Shown piece by piece: positions 5,400-12,128 of a DNA stretch of 18,932 nucleotides. Below the pieces are notes generated by a model. It searched no databases, had not been told where the DNA came from, and saw only the letters and a list, made by a program, of their open reading frames with translations. Position numbers and translations under genes: made by a program. Each line of letters begins with the position of its first letter. The stretch's first letter is position 1. Source of the DNA: CAZADH01 sp964483805 (GTDB lineage Bacteria > Muiribacteriota > Ozemobacteria > Ozemobacterales > Ozemobacteraceae); assembly GCA_964483805.1 (NCBI GenBank), contig CAZADH010000100.1:1-18932 (forward strand), read 5' to 3'.

Positions 5400-8049
5400 A
5401 TGGGTCGCTCAATCATCATCGCTCTGCTCGCCGTCGCCGTTACGTTGTGCTCGTGGTCGCTGGTCGGTTGTTCGAACACCGAGCTTGCGCAAGGCCTCAA
5501 TGCCGTCGCACCAGGCAATGGTGCGTCTGCCAGTGCGGGCCGGTCGGCCGTTCGCATGGTTCTGAAGGTCACCCCCGACGACGGCTGAACCACGCGGTTC
5601 AGCGTGCGCCCCGCGGCAAGCGATGTTGCCTGGGCCGCTGACCTTCCTGCTTCGGTGCGGGCCGTCGCCATGGGGACGGCGACCGACACGACCGCAGTTG
5701 CCACGACCACCGTCAAGGTCATTCTCAAGGGCATCGGACGTGTCTCCGACCGGGGTTCCGGTTCGTTGCGGCAGTTCTGGAAGCAGGAACGGACGTTTCC
5801 GGTCGCTGCCGATGGCACGGCGGAAGTCTCGTTTACCGAACTCGAAAAGGGGCCGGTCTCGGCTCAGATCCAGGTCAACGGTGGCAAAATCTACAATCTG
5901 GATCGTTTTCATGGGTCCGAAGATCTGAAAGACGGCGTCAATGCAATGTATGTCAACCCGACGGCGTCGGGTCTGAAACAGGACATCATTGCCCAGGTTA
6001 TCGAGAACGTGCTCAAGTCGACGGACACGGTGAAGGTGATGCCGGAGGACCTCAAGGGGCAGGTGGCCTCCCGCATGCTCAGCAACGCGTCGGGTACAAG
6101 CGACGAGAAGGGGGCCGTGACGGGTCTCACCAACTATCTGGTCAAGACCTATCGGCCATCGACGCTTGTCGGCCTGTACATCACCGACGACAGTGCCCGC
6201 CTGCTGGCGACGCCGTCGACCGGTGCCGCGTGGTCGCGGTTGCCGACCGAATTCTGGGCCGGCATGTCGTTCTGGACCTACCCACTCACCGATTTCCGCT
6301 TCCGCGACGTAGTGAGGCAGGGTGTCGATGGGTTTGCCTATGTCTCGGGCGACAACAGTTTTGCTCACGAGCGGTTCATTGTCAGTAAACTCGACCCCGT
6401 GACCGGGGTGCGCAAGGGCACCTTCATTAACCGGGGCGAGTGTTTCCCGTCGCTGACGCTGGGCGATCAGTCGTTGATCATCGGGGGTACCAACAAAGAT
6501 CTCAACAACGTGCCGGTCTTGTTCCGCTGGGATGGCGAGAACGATGCCAAGAGCCGCGTCACGTTGGGCGAAACTGACGACCCGAAGTTGAAGTGGGCGC
6601 GCTACTTCACAGATCTGCCGGGTGGCGAGACCGTCGTGTACAACGGAGTCATCAACGTGGCTTTCGATGATGCGAAAACCCTGGTGTGTTCGATTTTCGA
6701 TACTGTGTCTGCACAACGTAAATACTTCAAGGTCGACGTCGACACGGGTGCGATCATCGGCCAACCGATGACGATTTCTTCGAACAGACCGCCTGTTGTC
6801 TCGATTCTGTCTCCCGCACCCAATGCTGTGTTTACGCAGGGCGAGGCGATCCCGATTTCGGTCGACGTGCGCGATGACGATGGCGGGAAGATTACCCGCG
6901 TGGCGTATTACGCCGACGGCGAGTTTCTCGGCAATGCGCTGGCGGGCCCGTGGGGCTACTCGTGGAACACGGCTTATCCCGGCTCCCACACAATCACAGC
7001 GAAGGCCGTCGACAATGCGGGCGCGGTCAGGTTGTCGGTTCCGGTGCCGATTTCGGTGAAGGGGGCCATCACGTCAACAACCCGCATCAAGAGCGTACAC
7101 ATGTCCCTCGGTAATTTTGCCGTGGCCTTGGCGGAAGACGGGTCGGTGTGGGCGTGGGGGCAGAACGAAGAGTGTTCTGCGGGGGCAGACATCGACACGT
7201 TGGTGGTGTCGACGCCTCATCGAATCAACCTCGCCGGCCCGGCTCGTGACGTCGTCGTCGGGCAGCGTGACACGACCGTCGTTCTGACCGACGGGTCCGT
7301 CTGGCGCTGGGGCAACTGGGATGAGGGAGTCCCGCCCCGGACCACGACCCCGAACCCTATCCGCCGCCGGGAGGTCATTTTTGATACGTCCAGCGGCGCC
7401 AACGTTTGGTACTATGGCGCCGACATGACTCTGGCCGCCGGCGAGCATTTCCTGAACTCACAGGTCATCCGGAAAGCCGATGGGACGATTCGCCCGCTCG
7501 AACCAGGTGCGAGCAACTGGGCGGCGTTTTCTGGGTTGCAGGTAGCCCGGTTCGGCAACATGTGGGCACTTACCGACGACGGATACGTCTATGAAAACGG
7601 GGTCAAACTGACGACCATCTCCGGTGTGACGGCCTTGTTCGGTGATTTTAGCAAAATTGCCCGGACCAGCGACGGGGCAACATGGGTTTGGGGCTCTAAC
7701 GGTGGTGGGCAGCTCGGTGACGCAACCACCATCGATCGCAGAAATCCGACGCGCAACTCGCGCCTCGATGGTTTTACGACATTTGCCATGGGCTATGCCA
7801 GTTTGGGTCTAAAGGCGGACGGGACGGTGTGGACGTGGGGAGGAGTGACGGTGCCACAGCAGGTCCCTCTCTTGACCGATGTCGTTTCGATCGCTGCGGC
7901 GCGCAACGCCATGTATGCCATCAAGCGTGACGGCAGTGTCTTGGGTTGGGTGCGGACCCAATCGCGGTGAGGGGACGAGTTCAAGCGGCATCCTTGGCCT
8001 CGGTCAGGATGGCCCGATCTCGGTGCCCACGAGGCTTCCGTTTCCCTGA
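5400..8049 (+). pseudogene. RCC1-repeat lipoprotein gene interrupted by a TGA and a late frameshift
   Basis: From the ATG at 5400 the product begins with a lipoprotein signal (SLVGCSN, Cys near residue 22), but codon 63 is TGA (5586-5588) where the paralogue at 12129 has GGA. The same frame then continues openly to a TGA at 7968-7970. It carries the shared beta-rich module, an Ig-like domain (about 6790-7065; VAYYADGEFLGN) and RCC1-type repeats (SVWAWG, SVWRWG, TWVWGSN, GQLGD). The last repeat is cut by a one-base slip near 7943-7952. In the adjacent frame the true tail GILGLGQDGP...VPTRLPFP ends at 8049. The 788-codon frame starting at GTG 5604 would lack an export signal. Either the gene is inactive, the TGA is read through, or the assembly has errors. 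Confidence 0.75.
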
Positions 8050-8202
8050 TTGGTGAAGGGCCCATTTGCAGCCGATGCTGGCCGGCAAGTGCAGTCGGAT
8101 TGTGCGCGTCAACAATGAAAAGCTGGCGCTGAGTGCCAAGATTCCGTGGTAGATGAGCCGTTGCCGAACCTCGGCTATCTACCTGACGCTGTTCGGAATA
8201 GG
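8050..8202. other. Intergenic relic sequence without a recognisable gene
   Basis: A short frame from ATG 8075 to TAG 8152 encodes 25 residues containing KCSRIVRVNNEKLALSAKI. It reads like the C-terminus of some protein but I cannot assign it. No ribosome site precedes it. The stretch separates the frame-shifted RCC1 tail from the orphan RCC1 tail and is probably debris of a deleted gene. Confidence 0.35.
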
Positions 8203-8298
8203 GGTCAGGTCTACGCGTGGGGTGGCTTGGCCGACAACATGGGGTTGAGTGACGTGGCGAGCTTTGTCATCGTCCCCACCCGCGTCCCCTTCCCATGA
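8203..8298 (+). pseudogene. Orphan C-terminal RCC1 repeat, relic of a further paralogue
   Basis: The 31 codons from 8203 read GQVYAWGGLADNMGLSD, then a tail ending VIVPTRVPFP and TGA (8296-8298). The last 34 nt (8266-8299) match the end of the intact lipoprotein gene (14853-14886) with one mismatch. There is no start codon, ribosome site or body, so only the last repeat of an RCC1 lipoprotein gene remains. It may be deletion debris or a silent cassette. Confidence 0.7.
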
Positions 8299-8315
8299 TT
8301 GATATTGTATTGACA

Positions 8316-8359
8316 CGACCGCGGCGTTGCCCCGATCAATGTGGGTGACGCCGCGGTCG
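8316..8359. terminator. Hairpin between convergent genes
   Basis: A 12-bp perfect stem (CGACCGCGGCGT at 8316-8327, complement at 8348-8359) with a 20-nt loop lies between the RCC1 tail on the plus strand and the doc stop on the minus strand. No long T run follows on either side, so bidirectional termination is plausible but not certain. Confidence 0.45.
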
Positions 8360-8370
8360 CCTTTCCGGGT

Positions 8371-8769
8371 CTACATTTGGTGACTCGGACCCGAATGTCG
8401 CTTGAAAAACTTGCCGGCCTTCTCTTTCGACACCTTGCCTGCGATGATGTCGAGAACCAGCTTCTCGAACGCGTCATCATCGACCATGACATCGAGACCA
8501 TTCAGATCCAGGAATACGAGTGCCGACACCACGGCGGTTCGCTTGTTGCCGTCGACGAACGGATGGTTCATGACGAGATGGAACAAGTATGCGCCGGCCA
8601 TGGCGTAGAGATCGCGGTGCAGAAAATTGCCGTCGAACTGCGCCATCGGCATGCAGACGGCCGATTGCAGGAGGCCGACGTCGCGAACCCCCGGCATCCC
8701 GCCGTAACGCATGATTTGATCGCGATGGATCTCGAGGACATCATCCAGGCTGAGAAAGACGGGTTCCAT
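8371..8769 (-). CDS. doc: Doc/Fic-family toxin
   Basis: 132 residues, the usual size of Doc. The catalytic Fic-type motif HPFVDGNKRT is at 69-78 within the helical core. FLHRDLYAMAGAYLFHLV before it is the standard preceding helix region. Doc proteins are kinases that phosphorylate EF-Tu and block translation; AMPylation is the activity of the wider Fic family. The ATG at 8769 directly abuts the TAA of the antitoxin gene (8770-8772), showing translational coupling. The partner is an AbrB-type protein rather than the textbook Phd. A fragment of a second doc gene lies at 4953-5062. Confidence 0.9.
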   Translation of the reverse strand: MEPVFLSLDDVLEIHRDQIMRYGGMPGVRDVGLLQSAVCMPMAQFDGNFLHRDLYAMAGAYLFHLVMNHPFVDGNKRTAVVSALVFLDLNGLDVMVDDDAFEKLVLDIIAGKVSKEKAGKFFKRHSGPSHQM

Positions 8770-8997
8770 TTACTTGGCCAGTCGTTTGAGGAGCGATCCG
8801 AACTTCTTGTTCACCCGGTCGAGCGCTCGCTCGAACTTCTCGCGTTTTTCTGCCTCCCGGACGGGCGCTACGACCAGCAACCTGCCGTCGGTCGAGATAT
8901 CGAGCGGCGTCTGCGGTTCGATTCGCAACAGGTCGAGAATCGCCCGGTCGATCACCAGCGCGTAACTGTTTCCATGTTTCACGAGCGTCTTAATCAT
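8770..8997 (-). CDS. AbrB/MazE-like antitoxin of the Doc toxin
   Basis: 75 residues. The N-terminus MIKTLVKHGNSYALVIDRAI and the following DISTDGRLLVVAP are the swapped-hairpin AbrB/SpoVT DNA-binding fold. The C-terminus (REAEKREKFERALDRVNKK) is charged and helical, the part expected to wrap and neutralise the toxin. GAGGTG lies about six bases before the ATG at 8997. The gene is first in the operon, and an inverted repeat covers its probable -10 box, so autoregulation is likely. Confidence 0.85.
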   Translation of the reverse strand: MIKTLVKHGNSYALVIDRAILDLLRIEPQTPLDISTDGRLLVVAPVREAEKREKFERALDRVNKKFGSLLKRLAK

Positions 8998-9011
8998 ACC
9001 TGCACCTCACA

Positions 9012-9030
9012 ACAATGTGTCACCATTGTA
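9012..9030 (-). promoter_or_regulatory. Operator-like inverted repeat over the antitoxin -10 box
   Basis: ACAATG and CATTGT (9012-9017 and 9024-9029) form a 6-bp inverted repeat with a 6-bp spacer. On the minus strand the repeat overlaps TACAAT (9025-9030), a good -10 hexamer, 28 bases before the antitoxin start. No clear -35 is seen. Binding by the AbrB-like antitoxin would block the promoter. Confidence 0.5.
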
Positions 9031-9063
9031 TCACCCGTTGTGCGGGAAGGGTAGTGGCCAGAG

Positions 9064-9960
9064 TCAGCGGAACAACCGCGTGTACCCCACAGTTCGGGCG
9101 GCCTCGGGCCAGGGATCCTCTTGCTCGAGTTTCGTAGCGTCGGATTGGTTTGAGGTCAGAATGCGCATTATCTGCGGGGACGAACGGCCAAGCCCCCCCG
9201 CGTAGGCGTTCCGAGGAGCAACAAACTCGTCCTCCGCCCAGATGTAGACAAGCCAGGCCCTGGAGTAATCCCCATTCCATGCCTCCGCCGAGGTCGGCCC
9301 TTGCTCCGATGACCAGCTGTAATCAGGTGAGAACAAACCGCTGCTATGACCTTCGCCTCGCAATCCCCTCAACTGATCGCGCGAGGCCAGGGTCCAGCCG
9401 CCGCCGCCAATCGAAAGCCCCTTTGCCGATGCGTCGGCGTCATACCAAGAAATGTCACCGCCACCGCGAGTGCAGAACCACTGCAGATTGGTCTGGCTGT
9501 CGGTGATGATGCCACTGGCGTCTTTGGTGAACCTTTGTCCGGTCATGATCGACAATCCAGCGGATCTGGTGATTACGCCGAACCCCCCGTTCTCGGAGTA
9601 TGAGCAAGTCAGTGTCCTAGAACTGGCGGGGTCAGGCATGGTGAACGTTGTGCCCGAGATCCCTGTTCCCGACCACGTTACTCCCGTCGTGATCGTCGCC
9701 GTACTGCCATTGTCATACAATGCGGTTACAACCACGCGCGACAGATCGTAAGTCGCACCGGGGGCGACGGTAATCGACGCCGGGTTGAGCGAAATCGATT
9801 GGAGGGCGGGGGCCGGATTGACGGTGGCCAGAACGGTGCCCTGTGCCTTGCGCAGTGCCGGTGCCTCGTAATCGAGATTGAACGAGAACGGGACGGGCTG
9901 CGTCGACGTTGGTGGAACGCAGCCGGTCACCTGCTCAACACCATCCTCACCACTCGTCAC
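9064..9960 (-). CDS. DUF1566 (Lcl-type) protein with Ig-like domain, 5' end disrupted or uncertain
   Basis: The recognisable protein begins near VTGCVPPTST and contains an Ig-like segment (SISLNPASITVAPGATYDLS, VTWSGTGI). A DUF1566 domain follows: GIITDSQTNLQWF, ISWYDADASAKGLSIGG, then GWTLASRDQLRGLRGEG, ending VGYTRLFR. DUF1566 proteins are usually exported surface or fimbria-associated proteins. The frame stays open to an ATG at 10164, but that extension is arginine-rich, has no signal peptide and overlaps a structured element resembling a group II intron end on the other strand. I therefore list from the GTG at 9960. The native 5' end, probably encoding a signal peptide, seems to be missing, so the gene may be a truncated relic. 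Confidence 0.65.
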   Translation of the reverse strand: MTSGEDGVEQVTGCVPPTSTQPVPFSFNLDYEAPALRKAQGTVLATVNPAPALQSISLNPASITVAPGATYDLSRVVVTALYDNGSTATITTGVTWSGTGISGTTFTMPDPASSRTLTCSYSENGGFGVITRSAGLSIMTGQRFTKDASGIITDSQTNLQWFCTRGGGDISWYDADASAKGLSIGGGGWTLASRDQLRGLRGEGHSSGLFSPDYSWSSEQGPTSAEAWNGDYSRAWLVYIWAEDEFVAPRNAYAGGLGRSSPQIMRILTSNQSDATKLEQEDPWPEAARTVGYTRLFR

Positions 9961-10007
9961 TTTGGCAAGATGGGGGTTCCCCGTCTTGGCGCGTAACCTC
10001 AAACTAT

Positions 10008-10104
10008 CGAACCGCCGTATGCGGAGCCGCCGGATTGCGCAGGCATGTACGGTGGTGTGGCAGGGGAACGCCGGAGGGATCTCCTCCGGCGCCCCTATGC
10101 CGAT
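10008..10104 (+). mobile_element. 3'-end remnant of a group II intron (domains V and VI)
   Basis: ACCGCCGTATGC and GCATGTACGGTGGT pair to a domain V-like stem, apart from one G-U pair and a small irregularity near its tip. The distal loop is longer than usual. A domain VI-like hairpin follows: GGCA-GGGG, then CGCCGGAGG (10069-10077) pairing with CCTCCGGCG (10083-10091), CCCC, a bulged TA with a candidate branch-point A at 10097, and TGCC. The likely intron end is CGAT (10101-10104). No reverse transcriptase or domains I-IV are present. I infer a 5'-truncated insertion or deletion relic; family assignment is from memory of the motif. Confidence 0.55.
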
Positions 10105-10197
10105 TTGGCGCCGGCATAAACAGGAACAGGGCCAAAGACCTTCGTTCATCCCGCGTGAGATCACGCCGTCCCGGCGAAGCGCTGGAGCGAAATATGG

Positions 10198-10227
10198 TTT
10201 ACAAACATATACATTAGTGATATGTTT
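10198..10227 (+). promoter_or_regulatory. AbiE operon promoter and operator-like inverted repeat
   Basis: AAACATAT (10203-10210) and ATATGTTT (10220-10227) are perfect 8-bp arms with a 9-bp spacer just before the antitoxin start. TTTACA (10198-10203) and TATGTT (10221-10226) can be a -35/-10 pair with a 17-bp spacer. That would start transcription close to the ATG at 10233, giving a nearly leaderless mRNA, in keeping with the lack of a Shine-Dalgarno. AbiEi-type antitoxins are known to repress their own promoters through inverted repeats. Confidence 0.5.
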
Positions 10228-10232
10228 TGCGA

Positions 10233-10874
10233 ATGAATTTTGAGTCCCTGCTCCAACTCACCCGGACGCTGCCGTGCTTTGACTTTCATCTTCTGGCGCA
10301 GATCAGCGACGAAAGCCGGGAGAGCCTGCGGATGCAACTGGCCCGCTGGATGAAGGCGGGCAAGGTTATCGGGTTGCGCCGCGGCATCTACACGCTGGCC
10401 GACGTATACCGGGCTGCTCCCGCCATTCCGGCCGGTCTTGCCCACCTGCTTTATGCTCCGTCCTACTTGAGCGGGCTGTGGGCGTTAGCCCATTACGATC
10501 TGATACCGGAGCGAACCGTCCGCCTGACGAGCGTAACGCCGAGGGTTCCCCGTGTGTTCGAGAATCCCCTGGGGGTGTTCGAGTATCGCAGCATCAAGCA
10601 GCGGGCCTTCTTCGGCTACCGGCAAGAACAGTTCGGCCCGTTGACGATCCTCGTTGCCGAACCGGAGAAGGCACTGCTCGACCACTGGCATCATGCGCCG
10701 GGGGAGTGGACCGCCGCCCGCCTCGGCGAGATGCGCTACCAGAACATCGAATCGGTCGACGGCGAACGCCTTCGTCAGTTTGCCCGCCGCTTTGCCTGCC
10801 CGCGCCTGGTCAGGGCGGCCGACCGCTGGCTCGACGTGATGGCCGACCACGACGAAGGGACGGTTCGCATCTGA
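10233..10874 (+). CDS. AbiEi-family antitoxin / transcriptional regulator
   Basis: 213 residues from the ATG at 10233 (a TTG at 10227 is the only earlier in-frame start and falls inside the inverted repeat). The N-terminal winged-helix part contains LRMQLARWMKAGKVIGLRRG and IYTLAD. The following segment (PSYLSGLWALAHYDLIPE, then VRLTSVTP) and the ILVAEPEKALLDHW motif are typical of AbiEi (COG5340) proteins. These are type IV antitoxins that also autorepress. The stop overlaps the start of the next gene (TGATG at 10872-10876), so the two are translationally coupled. Confidence 0.85.
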   Translation: MNFESLLQLTRTLPCFDFHLLAQISDESRESLRMQLARWMKAGKVIGLRRGIYTLADVYRAAPAIPAGLAHLLYAPSYLSGLWALAHYDLIPERTVRLTSVTPRVPRVFENPLGVFEYRSIKQRAFFGYRQEQFGPLTILVAEPEKALLDHWHHAPGEWTAARLGEMRYQNIESVDGERLRQFARRFACPRLVRAADRWLDVMADHDEGTVRI

Positions 10875-11677
10875 TGGAACAGGCGCTGGCACTGGTCAAG
10901 GGGATCACTGACCCCGGTCTTGGAATCAACCGGCTGCGGGAATACCTGCAGACCTTCATTTTGCGATCGCTCCACGCATCGGAAGCCTTTCGGGCACTGG
11001 CTTTCGTTGGCGGCACTGCGCTGCGCTTTCTGCACGGTCTGCCGCGGTTTTCAGAAGACCTCGACTTTTCTCTCGTCGCCCCGGATCCCTACGATCCGAC
11101 TGTGTGGTTGAGTCGGTTGAAGCGTGACCTGACGCTCTCTGGCTTCCAGCCCGAACTGACCTGGAACGAAAAAAGACCGATGAATGTGGCCTGGGTCCGG
11201 ATCCCGCAGTTGCTGCATATCGCCGGGTTCTCGCCCCGCCGAGAACAAAAACTGTCGATCAAGGTCGAGATCGACACGCGCCCACCGGCCGGCGGGCGCT
11301 GCGAACGCCGCATCGTCACCCGCGGGCTGACCTTTTTCGTGCAGCACCACGACCTCGCTTCCCTTCTTGCCGGCAAGCTCCACGCGTTGATCTGCCGACC
11401 CTATGCCAAAGGGCGCGACTGGTACGATCTGACCTGGTATCTGTCGCAAAGGCCGCCGATCGTGCCCAATCTCGTTCTGCTCCAGAACGCCCTGGATCAA
11501 ACGCCTGGACCGACGAAATTGCGGGCAAAGTCGTGGCCAAGTCTGGTGAAGAAGCGTCTTGCAGCGCTCGATTTTGCCGAAGTCTCGCGCGACGTGATCC
11601 CATTTCTCGAGCATCAACCCGAGGCAGCTCTCCTGACCCGCGAGAACATTGCGACATTGCTGAAAGCTGCGGGCTGA
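10874..11677 (+). CDS. AbiEii-family nucleotidyltransferase toxin
   Basis: 267 residues. GGTALRFLHGLPRFSEDLDF (46-65) is the nucleotidyltransferase signature of AbiEii: GG for nucleotide binding and the metal-binding Asp pair in EDLDF. KVEIDTRPP supplies the third acidic position, and KGRDWYDLTWYL with the C-terminal SLVKKRLAALDF is the family's helical half. AbiEii toxins transfer nucleotides to target RNA and halt growth, and the AbiE system was first found as phage abortive infection. It follows the antitoxin with a one-base overlap. Nothing looks broken, so the module is probably functional. Confidence 0.88.
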   Translation: MEQALALVKGITDPGLGINRLREYLQTFILRSLHASEAFRALAFVGGTALRFLHGLPRFSEDLDFSLVAPDPYDPTVWLSRLKRDLTLSGFQPELTWNEKRPMNVAWVRIPQLLHIAGFSPRREQKLSIKVEIDTRPPAGGRCERRIVTRGLTFFVQHHDLASLLAGKLHALICRPYAKGRDWYDLTWYLSQRPPIVPNLVLLQNALDQTPGPTKLRAKSWPSLVKKRLAALDFAEVSRDVIPFLEHQPEAALLTRENIATLLKAAG

Positions 11678-11803
11678 CGCCGTCCTGATCGCCGGGTCGC
11701 CTCGGCGCGACCGAGCAGACGATGACTCGCGCCACGTGCTGGCCTAATGCCCTGCCATTCGTAATAACGGCGTGCGGGTGCGGGCAACAACCAACGCAAT
11801 CTG

Positions 11804-11975
11804 ACGATCGATGCCTGAAGGTGGTCGGTCGACCAATCGTTGCCGTCGTATGGATAATGTGTAGGGGTCGTTCGCGAACGACCCCTACACGGAAACAATT
11901 CGTGACGCATTGTTGTTCCACGGCATCCGCACGATGCCCGGTGCGGGAAACGCCCCACCGATGCACGGAAACAAC
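11804..11975. repeat. Interspersed repeat, copy A1, with a 32-bp perfect palindrome
   Basis: This matches 15985-16150 in the same orientation: a common GGTGGTCGGTCGACCAATCG segment, a palindrome (11859-11890, arms opening GTGTAGGGGTCG), a second hairpin (GGAAACAAT...ATTGTTGTTCC) and a GATGCCC...GCGGGAA tail. It has no coding capacity. The remainder of the 11678-12128 gap holds no gene, only weak hairpins and, from 11977, the start of the block shared with 5249. Confidence 0.75.
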
Positions 11976-12039
11976 CCGCGCGCCTGGCAAATCTGGGAAC
12001 GGTTTTCCGGAGATCGCGAGAACGGTGATTCGGCGGGGG

Positions 12040-12069
12040 TTGAGAACGGCACCCCCCCCGTGGTAGAGT
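12040..12069 (+). promoter_or_regulatory. Candidate phase-variable promoter with C8 tract, copy 2
   Basis: TTGAGA (12040-12045) and TAGAGT (12064-12069) are separated by 18 bp containing eight C (12052-12059). Apart from the extra C the promoter is identical to copy 1 at 5312-5340. It lies 60 bases before the ATG at 12129, with GGGAGGA about nine bases before that start. Confidence 0.6.
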
Positions 12070-12128
12070 TTCGTTGCGTCGCCGGCCGCGCAGGCGGCAC
12101 GGGATATCGCCGCGGGAGGATCTGTCGC

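Noticed and set aside
5586..5588. Recoded TGA (glycine), because the paralogue has GGA here
   Set aside because: TGA is used as the normal stop of several intact genes in this window, so an alternative code is unlikely.
5409..6989. Long minus-strand open frame (526 codons) opposite the first RCC1 lipoprotein gene; a similar one lies at 12741-14315
   Set aside because: Antisense shadow of GC-rich coding DNA. The translation is Arg/His-rich with no domain, and the plus strand clearly encodes the lipoprotein.
10096..10118. Alternative hairpin TATGCCG...CGGCATA
   Set aside because: It competes with the domain VI pairing, which is longer and better explains the flanking bases. It is not reported as a separate terminator.
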